Of a stretch of DNA of 64,000 bases, positions 40,235 to 53,200 are shown in pieces; positions within the stretch are counted from its first letter, which is position 1, and each line of letters starts with the position of its first letter. Below the pieces are notes generated by a model that saw nothing but the letters and a program-made list of their open reading frames with translations, ran no database searches and had not been told where the DNA came from. The stretch comes from Callaeas wilsoni (taxonomy: Eukaryota > Chordata > Aves > Passeriformes > Callaeidae): the NCBI GenBank assembly GCA_013398955.1, contig VWPU01006201.1:1-64000 (forward strand), given 5' to 3'. Both the position numbers and the translations under genes were made by a program.

Positions 40235-41619
40235 AGCATTCAAAAAGGAGACACTGCATTCACTGTCTGTGACTCAGCTCTGCAGAGTTCCAGATGTCTG
40301 AACTCTCAGGGTCATTGACAGTCACGAGAAAATAATGACAGTGAGGTTTTAATTACATGAAAAGCAGACAACTATGGCTACCAGCATCTTTTTTTTGCTG
40401 AATTTACCTGCAATACTTTTTGCCCCCCTCTCCTTTCTCCTTTTGCAAGGCTAAAGAGCCTCCTGCCCTGCTTGTCATCACCCCACGAAGTAGTGGAACA
40501 ATGTAGCTCTCAACCTAACAGCCCTGTTAATCAAGAGAGCTACATGACTGCTTATTTCTAAACTCCCTTCCCATTATGTTGCACTTTCAATGAAACTCTT
40601 AACTAGCAGCAGTCAAGAGCACCCCCCCCTGCTGGCATCAGAATGAATTTTACCAATTCAATTTGCTGGTTGCTCAAAACTAAAAATGCCAGCTGATTGC
40701 TAGTTCAGACGGCTCCGTGTTCAGCCACTTGTGCATACTTGAAATTATCTGAATGCAGTTTGAAGACTACAGCAGAAATTTTGTAATTAGAATTCTGCAA
40801 TGTAGATGGTAATTTTTCCCCCTCAGTAACACACAAAGATCAGATAAACAGGAAGCAAATTGAGGAATTTTGCAACATGAATAGTGATCTGCCTCAAACA
40901 GAGAAAAAAAAAAAAAAGGTAGGAAAAGGATGAAGAAATGTGTGATCTGAAGCCCTGATCTGATGAGACTCTTACACTCCAGTTGCAGAAGGGCTGCCTC
41001 AACAATACAGACAATCAAAGCAAGTCAGGGAAGTTATATATATATCATTAAGTGGTTTCTTGCCTTTGATGCTTGAAAACAGACAAGGTTCTGCAAATGT
41101 AAGAGACTTTACAGAACCCTTGTATTCAAACTAGAGTTTTCTTAAAATTTATTTCCCACTCTGTAAGGTGGATAAGGGCCATATTTTCAAAGTAAAACAA
41201 GCCAGTATGCCTGCCACGTACTTCTTGACACGTCCTACGACAGTGACATAAATCATGCAGAATAAGGGTATCTCCTCCTTTACATCCTCTTCCTCTCTGC
41301 ACGTCTTTAACAACCGCAAACATCCAAGAGAAGGTCACTACGCTCAACCCTCTCCACTGAAAACTGTCCCAGAGGAAGAGGGCCAGGGATTGTGCCCAAT
41401 TAAACCAGCTGATCACTGGCTCACTGCAATACCGTTGCCATCTGAGTCGTGGCACACTCTGAACAGTGATTTGCACGAAACATACACCGCTCATACCGAG
41501 AAAAGCGACAAGGGAATTCCAAAAGCACTTCCCTTCGGAGAGCAGCACATCTCCAAGAGTTTTAAATAACCCATCCCAAGACTAACAAAGTGGAGGCAAA
41601 GAGGGCTTTAGGAGACCCT

Positions 41620-41771
41620 GGCGCGAAAGGCCGAGCAGTAAGGCGGAGCTGCTGGGGAGCAGCGCTCCGCGCCCGCTGGCTGCGCGCTGGCAGCACCGCG
41701 CGTCCTCAGCCCCGCCGCGCTGCTCCGCGCACGCAGAGCTCCGCGCTGAACACGTGCGTGCGGAGCACGAT
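41620..41771. promoter_or_regulatory. Small isolated CpG island inside the ZMIZ1 intron
   Basis: About 150 bases carry roughly 25 CpGs (hand count) in an otherwise AT-rich intron with few CpGs. It holds several GCGC-type sites and a CACGTG E-box at 41751-41756, with a second CACGTG just outside at 41789-41794. It lies between the two ZMIZ1 coding exons. It could be an alternative promoter or enhancer-associated island, in either direction. No TATA box or initiator was identified. A short open frame in good start context begins at its edge on the plus strand (41770). Confidence 0.7.
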
Positions 41772-41919
41772 GGCACCAGAGCTTCTCCCACGTGAACTCT
41801 TTGCTCTGGAAGTCTTGGACACAAAGAGTAAACGTAACATGTTTAGGGCTCTCACGAGCAGCTGCAACCTGCCGTTTTCTGGGTATAGATATGCTGAACC
41901 AACTCGTCCATCTAATTAA
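41770..41919 (+). other. Short open frame at the CpG-island edge (49 codons)
   Basis: An ATG in good initiation context (A at -3, G at +4: gcacgATGG) opens a 49-codon frame beginning MAPELLPRELFALEVLDT and ending at a TAA, 41917-41919. It directly follows the GC-rich island and is antisense to ZMIZ1. It could be the first coding segment or a small ORF of a transcript initiating in the island. No homologue is recognised, and chance is a real possibility. Confidence 0.15.
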
Positions 41920-44477
41920 TCACATTCAAACCCTAATCTGATTAGAAATCTGATCTTTGGAATGTCACAGGTTGATTTTTGATTATTTCTTTTTCTGCAT
42001 TAAACAGAATGAACCGCGGCAAGCATGAACTCAATGCAGCAGCTGCTGCATTTCCAGTCTGAGGCATCCTGTTATAGAAACCTCACATTATTCAGATACG
42101 CCATTCTTGTAGTTTTTTGTTTTTTAACATGTATGTCCTTTTTTAAGCAATTATGTTCTTCATACCATATCAGACAAGCTAAAATAGATTCCTGCATTAC
42201 GAAACTGAGAGCAGTTAGGGTTTTTTGCTCCTTAAAATGATCTAAAATAATCTCAATAGTCTCAATTCCAGGATTTTCTGAAGAGAAATGCAATTCCAAA
42301 GATTACTGTACTACTGTATCAGTATCATTAAAACATGAACTTTTAGCAGATACTTCCACCAGTTTATCATTGATGCTTGTTATTTCAGCAATTCTCATCA
42401 GCAGTACAGAGATGTAGTAAGAACTACAAGCAGCACTAAAAATTTAAATGAAATCCATAACCTTCAGATGAAGTACAGCTAGGACTACAGCTTTGTGTTT
42501 TGTTTGTTTGCTTGTTTTAATTTAAAAAGAAATGTTTCTCTCACAAACACGGGTAAGTTTACCACATCTGATGACTGAGGCAGAGCCAGTATTTGGAGAG
42601 GAAAATCTGGAACATTAAGATTTGGGGGGAAGGCATTTTTAATTACTATTTCAACGACTATTTCAGCACAGTTTTTTGCGGACAATTTGGGGTAGGATGT
42701 CTTTGCATCTTTTGGATGCAAAGAGAGACCGAGATCCCAGCCACAGTGGTTAGAGACAACAGCTTTCACCAGAGAAGCTCTCTTACATGCAGTGCTTTGA
42801 CCAGGAGGCAGCTCAGGTAGGCACACCCCACTTACCTAAATTCCTCCTACTGTCCAACACCATTGTAGTGCTGGATTTTAACCTCTTAGATGAAGCCCCT
42901 AGGTACAGCTACAGAGTAACTACACACAGCTTTGCTTCTCTCACCCTGTTATTTCTTGATCAGACACATTGAAGAGCCCTAAAGAATGATAAACTTGGTG
43001 CCTTGTAAAGCTGAAGCACAGCAAGAGAATAAGGCAGTGCCTTTATGGTCCTTTGCTGAAGACAAGTCTGTAAATCTGTCCATTTTGCTCTCAGCTGTCT
43101 CATCATTTCCATTTTTGCTGCAGCACCAACACAAATGTTATCCAAAGCCTTCAGTAAGATCATTTACATATTAAACTGCTTGGCAAGAGCAGACCCATGG
43201 GATGAGACTACACTGGACCTGAGAAGGGGCAGAAATGAATGAAACACCCTGGGCCAAATGCTGACTGCAACTAATTTGTATTGCAGTCTACTTTGAAGCA
43301 TTCTTTCCTGAAAAGCTTTTGAACAATATTTTGCTTTTGTCTCCCATGCACAGAGATAAAATTCAATTACTGTGTAACTTTTTGCTCAATATTACTGTTA
43401 AACATGACTTTTAGTATCCACATGGATTGGGAAATAGTTAGGAGAAAAGTTAACCTGTGAGTGATTCAAGTACTTTGATTTCTTTGCTTGGACTGGTATC
43501 CGATTTGGCCAAACTAGGGTTATTTTTTTTAACTGCTGTGTAGTAACTGAAGCTGTTTACTTCAGAAGACTGTAAGGTAATGCCATATACAGTACCTTTT
43601 TAGAGAATTATATTCTTAAATTTATCAAGACTATCAGCCTTGCCATAATATCATCTACTGCTAGAGTAAGAATTTTTTTCAATCCTAATAAAAACACAGC
43701 TATGTCTGGTTTGTGGAAAGTGGAGGCTGCTTTCATCAGCTCCCCACAGCACTATGGAAGAAGTAGTATTATATACAGAAGAACACCATATCCATTGCCA
43801 TTTCAATAATTTATAGAATCAATGATTTCAATTATAATTCAGTTTCTGGCCTACAGACTGTCTATTTGATTCGAAAATAACTACTGTTGAAAAATAACAC
43901 CTAGCTTTTCTTGGCAAGTTAGAAGAAATTTTATTGTCTCTGAGAAAGATCATAATTTGTTTGCATGAGTTCCATAAAAGCTGTTTAAGGGACCCTTTCC
44001 ACAGCCTGTAGCTTGCAAGAAATAAAACAGATTCAAAGCTTACCCCTTTATCCCTGACTTATTATTTATCTGTTGAAACCTGTATTCTTTATAAATTTTT
44101 ATTACCCACCTCGGTGACTTTCTGTAATGGGTAAGCACAAAAAGTTAAGCTCTAGAATTAGTGTCTGTCAGAACTGTTTGAACATAACGACAATGCACAT
44201 GCATCACATTTTGGCCAGAAGAGGCACAGCTTTTGGGGCTTAGTTAATAAAAAATATTTTCTATTTATAGCACAAGCCATTGGTTTACCTAGTGTCCTTT
44301 TCTCTTTGACTGTTTGCATTGCACAGAAACACCCCAGTTTTATTCGTAGGCCTTGACGGCATTAGCCTAATTTCTTTATCACAAAAGGAAGTTATTTCAC
44401 CTCTAAATGAGTAATCATTTAAAGGATCCTACTTAACAAATGCAAAGTATTTAACTACTGAAATGAAGTTTACATAC

Positions 44478-44682
44478 CTTATTAGGTACCTCACTGGCAA
44501 TATTTAGCTGTTGCATCAAATCCTGAGTTTCTTCTTGAGATAAGAAAACCATTCCTATTACGTTGCATACAATGTCACTGGAGCACAGAGGAGCAAATGT
44601 AACTCCAGGATTACAAAGTGCTGCTGATACAGGAAAATTATCTACTGCAAATAGCCAGTATGTATACTGTGCACAGACTATT
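44478..44682 (-). other. Exon-like open segment in the ZMIZ1 intron
   Basis: On the minus strand, a 205-base segment follows a run of ten T's plus AG (44684-44683) and ends at a good donor, AAG|GTATGT (44477-44476). One frame is fully open: one base plus 68 codons. It includes AVDNFPVSAALCNPGVTF and ends LSQEETQDLMQQLNIASEVP-NK. It ends on a codon boundary, so it would join in frame to the ZMIZ1 exon at 34796 (VVSR...). If spliced after the canonical upstream exon it would instead be read in another frame and stop after 14 codons. The open frame contains a methionine (GMVFLSQ). The peptide is not recognised. It could be an alternative 5' exon, a poison exon or chance. Confidence 0.25.
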
Positions 44683-45255
44683 CTAAAAAAAAAAATCACC
44701 AAAGAAAGACAAACACTGGACATGTGTTACACATGTTGTTGTTCAACACTCGCTGCCTACTGAACTCATGAAATTTTCAAGTCACCAAGATTTATCTAAG
44801 TGCTGGTATTACAATTTAAGAAAACTCTCTACAACAGCCTATTCTATATATTATTCCATGTATATAGTCTATATATTATTATCAAAACCAGTAATTCCAT
44901 AAATGAAGCTGGAAGCTCTTCTTCTATTGCCCAGGCAGACTATTTCTAAGATCATTCTTCTGCATCTATTCTAAGATGGGCAGCAGGAATAAAAACATTT
45001 GGGTGGTTATGAAGTTACCAGACATTACTGACAGTCCCAACACAAAGATGGTGTGGCAGGTAAACAGAACTACTTCTAAGAACCACTTCTTAAATTAAAG
45101 CCTTATTTCAAGACTGTGAGCATATTTGCCCTTTACTAATAGGATTAAATCTAATTGGTTAATTTTTGCAAAAGACAATACATACGATTTAAATGATGCA
45201 AAGAATCTGTTATATCTATTATACCTTTGTTATGCCTATCTGTGATCATCTGGCT

Positions 45256-45284
45256 ATTCATTCTATTCTTCTATTCTATTCTTT
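45256..45284. repeat. Degenerate TTCTA-type microsatellite
   Basis: A run of attcattctattcttctatt continuing tattcttt: imperfect pentamer repeats. Confidence 0.8.
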
Positions 45285-47122
45285 AAGAACCATACAGCTC
45301 AAATGTTGTAATGATGGCAGAAATTACTTGTTTTAAAAAGTATATCCAAAAATATGGAACTTTTAAGGGAATTTGCTTTTGAAGGTCATTCTAAAGGCTG
45401 GCAAAATAAAACAATAATCCTTGTTTCAGTGGTTGAACAGACTTTCATACTGATTTTTCTTTTACCATAATCCTCACAAAGAAGGACACTGGTAAACCTT
45501 GCCAGTAGTAAGAAAAATAGGCACCTGATAGTACAGAACATGCAGCTAAGCAAACTGATGTTAAATTTACTCATGCTATTCCAGTATTTCAGCTACCTTT
45601 CACTTATTTGCAACTTTCTGAATAATTCCTCTGAAAACAGACTGAAGTTCTATCACGTTTGTTAAATAAAAGCAGATAAACCCCTTTTCCTGTAAGGGAA
45701 TGACAAGGGAATGACAAAATCTACCTTTGCTAAATTATGAATCAGAACGTATTAATTAGAAAGAAATTATGTATGAGCAAGCTCAAATAGAAAGAATACC
45801 TATAAGGAGGAAAAAAGAAATTTAAAAAAAAAGAGACCTTGCCCACTGTACTGCTAATGTACTGAGAAGATACAGGAAGTACAAACCTCTTGGGATAGAA
45901 CCATGCAGTTAAGTTTGCTTAATGGGAAGCAGGAAGAGAAAGAGGGATGTACACAGCGAGAAATTAAAGAATATCTTTCTTAGAGGGATTTTAAAATTAA
46001 GAACAAGAAACACTCATTGAGGTTTATAGGCATTCTGCAAATCCTGTGTATTTGTCAAACACAGAACAAGCCACCTGGCTAAGTTCCTGTGTTATTTCCT
46101 TGTCAGGAATATAATGAGATTACAACATGTGATAAAGATGCTGCTGCCAGTCAGTCCTACACTGCAGATAGTTCTCTCCCACAACAAGCTTGAAAAGGGG
46201 GACATGCACCCTGTTCAGATTTCAGAGAGAAGTGTGAAGTAAAGCAATACATGTGGCTCAAATATTTACAGTATTTAGATAGTAAGATTTTTTTTTTCTG
46301 CTTTCACTGTTGTCAGAAGAAAAACAGTATTTTCATTTCAATACACTGAAAACCATGTATTGTGTTTTACCTCCAGTTTTCATGGAACATTTCCTGCCCA
46401 CTTTCTGCATACTCTGTGAAGGGAATGAATCACAGGCAGTCAGACCTTATTTTGACCCTCCACTTGGGCAGGGCTGAAGATCTACTCATGTAGAAAGAAA
46501 AGATTTAAACAGCAAGGAAGTCGCAGGTCAGACTCACAGTGTTCTGGCAGGGGCTGCAGAGAAATACTGTGCAGAGACTGCCCAATTATACTTGAGGTGA
46601 ATGTCTCCTTTCCCAAAAGCTACCCTGAAAAATGCTAGCAAAGTTTTAAAAAAGTATAAATAAAATATAGTCATGGTCACATCGGACATTATGTGCATTT
46701 TCTCATAACTGATGCTACAGGTAACTTTTACTTGAAACAGAATTGTTAAATATTCTATCTCTGAACTTAAAGATTTTTAACTTCCTTTATTTTAATTTTT
46801 CTCTGATTGGAAGAATTACATGCACCTCCTATTATCACTGGATTTATTCTAACTTTTTGACATACAGATCTGAGGGATGCTATACACTGGAGCACACTAA
46901 GATGGAGCCATTCCTTAACATTTGGATTTCTGACAACTAAGTCTCAGTCTCAATGTCTGTTTTATATATACCAGCTACACAGTGCATGAAAATAATCCAT
47001 GCACTTCTGCCCCCCAACAAATACAGTGACAGTCTCTTCATTAATCATTTCAGAATTTCTGTTTCTTTTGTGACTATTTATTTACATCAACTTGCTTGGC
47101 AAATTGCAGTGAGGCTTTTAAA

Positions 47123-47158
47123 TCCTCCTGCTCAGTCACACCCTCCTGCTCAGTCACA
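47123..47158. repeat. 18-base tandem duplication
   Basis: tcctcctgctcagtcaca followed directly by ccctcctgctcagtcaca, differing only at the first base. It lies about 680 bases downstream of the ZMIZ1 exon donor in gene order. Confidence 0.9.
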
Positions 47159-47760
47159 ATCAAATTCATCATAACAGTTCTGGATTGCTGCTGCTGGGTG
47201 TGTGGAAAAAAAAATTTTCAAAACAAAAAATGCACACGCAAATATGTATTTTAATGCACTATAATGAAGTCGTTTTAGGAACTACAGTGGTCTTAACAAA
47301 AAGTGAATGGAAAGAAAAGCACTGAAATCAATGGAACTGTTGGAATTAGTATGTCAGGATTAGACCTGCAGTCAATACACGTAACAAAGTAATCTGAACA
47401 GGCATGTGAGAAACACTGCTTAGCTGGAAGCACAGCATACTTAGAATAAAAGACAAGTAGTCCTTCAGACCTACCAAAAATGCCAAAGGAAAACAAATGC
47501 CTGGAAAGTTCATTACTCTGTAAGAACATGGCTCACTTAGCAATTTCAAACCATGAAATAACACTGTCTGTGCATAACAAATAACCTAGCCTGCGCATTT
47601 GTAAGTAATCTAACTAAAAATCTTTAGCCCTCTTATGCTCTGTCTTCTTGTTATTGCATTTTGCTTCCTGTTAAGCAATGGAGTCAAACGTACAGGTCTT
47701 AGGATCTGGCTTAATGTATTTATGGTAAAAATTCCCTCAAAATGCAGACTCAGAAAATCA

Positions 47761-48015
<255 letters not shown>

Positions 48016-48124
48016 TCACATTATTGCAGAGTCTGGAAACTAGGAACAGCATGTGATTGGAAAGCAAGACTTTAAATTGCACAGTGAATGCAGAAAATCC
48101 TAATTCATTCTTATTAATACTTAC

Positions 48125-48220
48125 ACCGTTTTCTGACACGACTTCATTACTTAGAAGCAAGCTGTAGCTGAAATACCAGGGCTCCCCAAACTCCTTCCTC
48201 CACAGCACCACCTCTCCCAC
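48125..48220 (-). other. Candidate in-frame cassette exon of ZMIZ1
   Basis: On the minus strand, a 96-base open segment (32 codons, phase 0 at both ends) is bounded by an acceptor-like atttgcag (AG at 48222-48221) and a strong donor, CGGT|GTAAGTA (48124-48123). It encodes VGEVVLWRKEFGEP then WYFSYSLLLSNEVVSENG. It lies only 175 bases upstream of the ZMIZ1 residue 21-58 exon, and inclusion would insert 32 residues between residues 20 and 21 without breaking frame. I do not recognise the peptide, and the pyrimidine tract is poor. It may be a rare alternative exon, a decoy, or chance. Confidence 0.25.
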
Positions 48221-50208
48221 CTGCAAATCATAATGGATTCTACTAGGAAATCAAAACTGTCTAAACCCAAAATAAGGGAAATTTTAGTCTTAGGTTCAGT
48301 GTCTTTGATGTGTGCTTACACCCCATTGTGTGCCAGCACAGCACCTTCCAATAATCTAGATTTCAGTCTTTGCTGCTGGCCAATGAGGCAAACGTGACAG
48401 ACTCAGAAAATGCCAGTGACAGGGAGAAGCACACTCACTATACCAATCCTTTCTAGGAGCCTTGGTTTCTGTAGCTTGTGACATGTCATCACGAGCAATT
48501 AGGGTGATCGGCTTCAGGATCATGAAAAATGGAGGGTTATTTCTTAACTGAAAATGTTTTCACATGCACAGAAGGCATGCAGACATTTCAGAGTGGAACC
48601 CTACCTCTCCTGAAGAGGGTGACAGGATTTTGAGAGGGGAAAAAAAAGTTAAAAAAAAATTTTGCTTTGAAATTTGCATGGGCTATGGAGGTTTTTTTTT
48701 TTTTACTGTCACATTAATTTCTGTCTTTTTACTGAAAAAGCAGAAGTACTGATTTTAGAGGCAGTTAGTAAACTTACCTAATACTACTGTTCACACTGTC
48801 ATCCCTCAGTGTCTACACTGCCAAAGTATTCTAACATTTCAGCAGGGGCATAGGGATGGCACAGGAAAGAAGGAACTCAATTTACATCAGTAATATTGCT
48901 ACTAAATTCTCCAGTTCTGGTGATGGTAGATATTTCAGTGAAAACTCCAGAAGCAAGAAGAAAACAGAGTATTTAGGAATTGTTGGGGTTTTTTAAGTAG
49001 TGGTTTTATAATTTTTGGAAATGCTGAGAAAAATATGAAAATGATATTAGTGTTTTATCCAGGAGGCACAAATCTCAGGGGCATAATTTTAAAAATCTAT
49101 CATTACTTTTAAATCAGTTGCATAATTTGGAAAAACGTGACTGCTCATTTATAAGCATTTGGATGAACTATAATGCTCACAACCTACTTTTTCTCCCTTC
49201 ATCCCCTCATGCCTGAGTAGTTGCATATATTAACTTCATGACAAATGAAGGGAAAAAAAAATTCCTCCCATGCCAGGTTTTCAGGAGTTCCCAGTCTGTG
49301 AGCTTTTGGATCACGTTACATTAAATAATTCTTATTCAATGAATGCTCTTGGTCAGAGGCCTTGTTTTAACAAGAGATGACTGACATGCAGGGCATGGAT
49401 TTTTAAAACAATAGCGGAATTTGAAAAAGCAGACAGGCATTGTGCAAAGAGGGTTTCTACCTCTGCTCTACCAGCATGGGTACAGCTCCCACTACCATCG
49501 AGTGAGAGCTTGACCTAGGCTGGATTTCAGAATTACATCTCTTTGCTGGCTGATCCTCTAATTGTTGGAGGAGTCAAACGATTGTGTACACAGATTAAAG
49601 GCAAGAATCCAAGTAAGTACATGTAAGAAGCTATATTTTAAGGCTTCATGTAAAAAAAAATAAAAAAATCCCATGAACAGAGCCAGCAGTTTGGGTTATG
49701 AATCTTCCAACTAAAAGGGAAAAGGATGCCTTTTTGAATGCTTCACTTAAATCTCCAGAGAAGTGACTGCCTGACACCAAATCTCTCAGTGAATACTGCT
49801 CCTTCCACAGGCCACTTTGATCTGCAGGGGAAACAGAAGTTGCTTCAAACCCCTCTACAACAGCATGTGTAAGCTCTGCTAATATCAAATATACTATTTC
49901 CAGAAGGCAAGAGAGGCACATGAGCTGGTGAACAAATTGCACCATACTGAATACCTACTGTACTGATAGGACTTGGTCACAGATCTCTCAGAAGGGAAAA
50001 AATAACCCAAACCAAAAACTCCTTCCACACAGAAACAACATAAGGAAGAATTCACTGAAAGCTATGCAATTCTGTATGTGAAACAGTTTTTAGTAACTCT
50101 TCCCCCTCCCTGGGGGAAGCGAAATGAATTGAGATCCACTAATCAAAAGCCCCAAGTAAGAGCCACATAATATTTATTCTTGCCAGTGTTGCTGCTTCCC
50201 AGCTACAC

Positions 50209-50240
50209 ACATCTACTAAAGCTGACATCTACTAAAGCTT
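50209..50240. repeat. 16-base tandem duplication
   Basis: acatctactaaagctg followed directly by acatctactaaagctt. Confidence 0.9.
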
Positions 50241-53200
50241 ACAATGAAATTTCCCCATTGAGAAACAGACACTATACCTGCATGAGAACAATTTTTATAG
50301 ATATAAACTAACAGATAAAAGGCAGGGCACACCCTTATCCATAAGCTTAAGTTTCAGTTTAGCACCACATAAGGGTAATTTCTACTTACCATAACACCAC
50401 CAAAAAGCAGTATTTTTTTTTTCCTAAAATAAAGTTTCAACATGTATTTAACTTGCACTTTCCTATGGAAGAAAAGGCTTCTTCTACTTGCCTGTGCCAA
50501 AGCAGGGGTGACCTCAATGACTTGGTTTTAACTGTTTGTTCTGGAACCCTCCAGTAAGTTACTTCACTGCATCAGGACTGACCCCTGAGGGACACTATCA
50601 GAACCCACTTCAATACAGAGGGGATACTGAAATCCTGACTTCTTAAATGCAACTGCCGAACTGAAATTTGTTTAGAAACTCACTGGGCAAGATAATCAAT
50701 TCTATTAGGTCCATTATAGACTTAAAAATCCCAAACAAAACAGAGGAAAAAGTCAGAATACCAGTGCGTTCTGCCTCTGTGGAGTGGATTTGAGTAGTTT
50801 ATGGGATGAGATAACACCTGGTGCTGAGAGGACACTTCTTGCAATGTCTCACACAGTTCTGTTTGGGCCATATTTCTCACAGCTTTCTGACTTTCTAAAT
50901 AATTTTAAATTCAGGTTCTCCTCCAGTTTTTCTTTTTTGCATTACGGAGGGCAAGGCTACTTCCGTGGAAAACAAACAGAAGATTCAGCATGAATCAAAG
51001 CATGAAGGCAGGTGCAATTCCTCCCCTCAGTTACATAAGTAGACATTCCAAATGCCTACTGTGATTTTTATTTATTGACAACTTAAACACTGTACCTGGA
51101 GAAAAAAGCCCCAATGTCGTTCACATCCTCACAACAAAAAGCCTGCCTGAGAAGAATATTACATCTACCATATTCATCGAAAGGAAATTAAAGAGATATT
51201 CTCAGTTCTTGATCCAAGAACAGAAGTACAAAACAAAGCTAATGCCAGATCCATCCATCAGCTTTGTTGTGAAGCATTTTCCATGCATGGCTCTATCCTC
51301 TTCAACTGAAATTATTGGCAGCATTTTGACAGAAGCAAGGCATGTGCCTGAAGAGCCTTGTCTGAAACTGTGCTTCTTGTAAACAAGGGGGAAAAAAATC
51401 CACCTCATTAGTAGATGGTTTAGAAAAAAGTGACAATGAACCAGATCTGGTTACGACACATCTTGGTGTGTCTTCAAAGCTGCTAGTGAAGGGACACCTA
51501 ACAGCACCCTGCTTGCAAGCAATCGTGTTTTCAGCAAGCAGAGAGGATTTGTATGAATAAAATCTGAAGCAAAAATGAACAAAGCCAATGAACTGCATGA
51601 AGCAGTTATTTACTAGATTGCTTTCAGTACCATTTGCTTTTCAGAAGACTATTAGTGAAACATGACAATTTCTACAATTGAAAAAAATCAGATAATTTTC
51701 AGTCTAATCATTTATAACACCCCAAATCTAATATTCCCTTAGCCTGAATGGAACAGAAATCACAGAAACACTTGATGCATGTGGGCATATCATTATTACA
51801 GGGATCACCAGGTGATGTTCTAAAGCAAGAGTCTGAGGCTCAGAGTCATTTATATTTGATCTTGGAAGAAATCTTTTGTTCTTTGTAGCTCTTCAATTAA
51901 CAGTCTGGTGTAGGGGAATAGAGAGAACAGCAAAAGACTTTGCTCTCCATTTTAAAATCTCCAAGAAGAGCGAACTGTACCAGCAAAGCCCTTTTCTGAG
52001 GACCGCTGACATTTGGGCTGGATTCCAGGGAAGATGGGAACATCTACTGCTGCACGTGACCACCTCTGGCTTAAACGCCGTATTTACATAAAGAACAGAC
52101 CATCTTTGTAAATTTATGTGGACATACAGGCAGAGGATGCAGGTACACTAGGACCCAAGTTCATCACATTCCACTGCAACTGTGTGCCCATCCCACGGTG
52201 ACCGTGAGGGCAACAACGATCGCATTTAGAGTTACACACAACAGCTGCCCTGTGGCTATTTCTGGTCCCAACACTTCAAAATACAGCCACCACTTGAAAT
52301 TGTTACTCCCTTCCAGTCAAGCAGTGAACAAAAAGAACAAAAAGTCTTGATATACAATAAAAACTCTGCAATGGGCACAAAAATATAAGTTTCATTCTAC
52401 ATATGAATTCAGGCCCCTCCGAGTCAAATAGGCATATAGAATAAAGATCTTATTATTTAGAAGGATACTAAAGCACCATTGAGTACTCTCAGTCATCTCA
52501 CCAACAACTAAAGTGGGTGAAAACCACTTCCTGCAACACAAAATTCAATATGATTTGGAGACTGAAACCAATTACCCACATTGAAACATGGCAAGGACCA
52601 TGGCCTTATCTCCTCTAAATATAGAAGTCTGCAACCCGTTTGTACACTTGTGTACCTCAGACAGAACAGTCTAGTAAGCGATGCAAGAACATCAGTCAAA
52701 ATTAAGAACAATTACAGAGGCTTAATATTATCTCACACACATCAAGAAATGCTAACGTGACAGCAACGGTATGGAAAGTGAATCATTTAAATGTGAAATC
52801 CATATGTTCCAGTTTGCTGCTATAGAAAACAAATGCTGAATTTCAATTTACAAATCACATCTCTGGCAGAGGGTTTTTTCCTCTTTTCTGTGGAATACAT
52901 CAGACTGAAGGCAGAGACCTAATTTGCCACAACTTAACCTATTCAAAATGAGATGTCATGCAAATAAGTTTTTGAGCAGCAAACTGCTTAACTATGCTAA
53001 ACAAGTTATTGCATTTATTTACGTGATGTCGCAGCAAATTATGAAGGCTGACTCAAGTTGTCTGTTTGTTTTGCCGAGTTACGTCTGCTCTGTGTCTCAC
53101 TCCTTGATTTAATTGAACTGCTGAAGATAATATAACTTATCACGCAGACATTATGCCATGTTGTAGATTCTAGGTTAATTAACAGTAGCCTACAGTCACT

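Noticed and set aside
47318..47372. Segment (gaaatcaatggaactgttgg...) recalling the centre of another sauropsid palindromic element
   Set aside because: Only one arm-like stretch is visible and no inverted partner was found, so a mobile-element call is not supported.
49646..49945. 99-codon minus-strand frame with balanced composition
   Set aside because: It reads fairly like protein (GSHFSGDLSEAFKKASF) but matches no known gene and lacks a clear acceptor and donor pair. Left as a possible chance frame.
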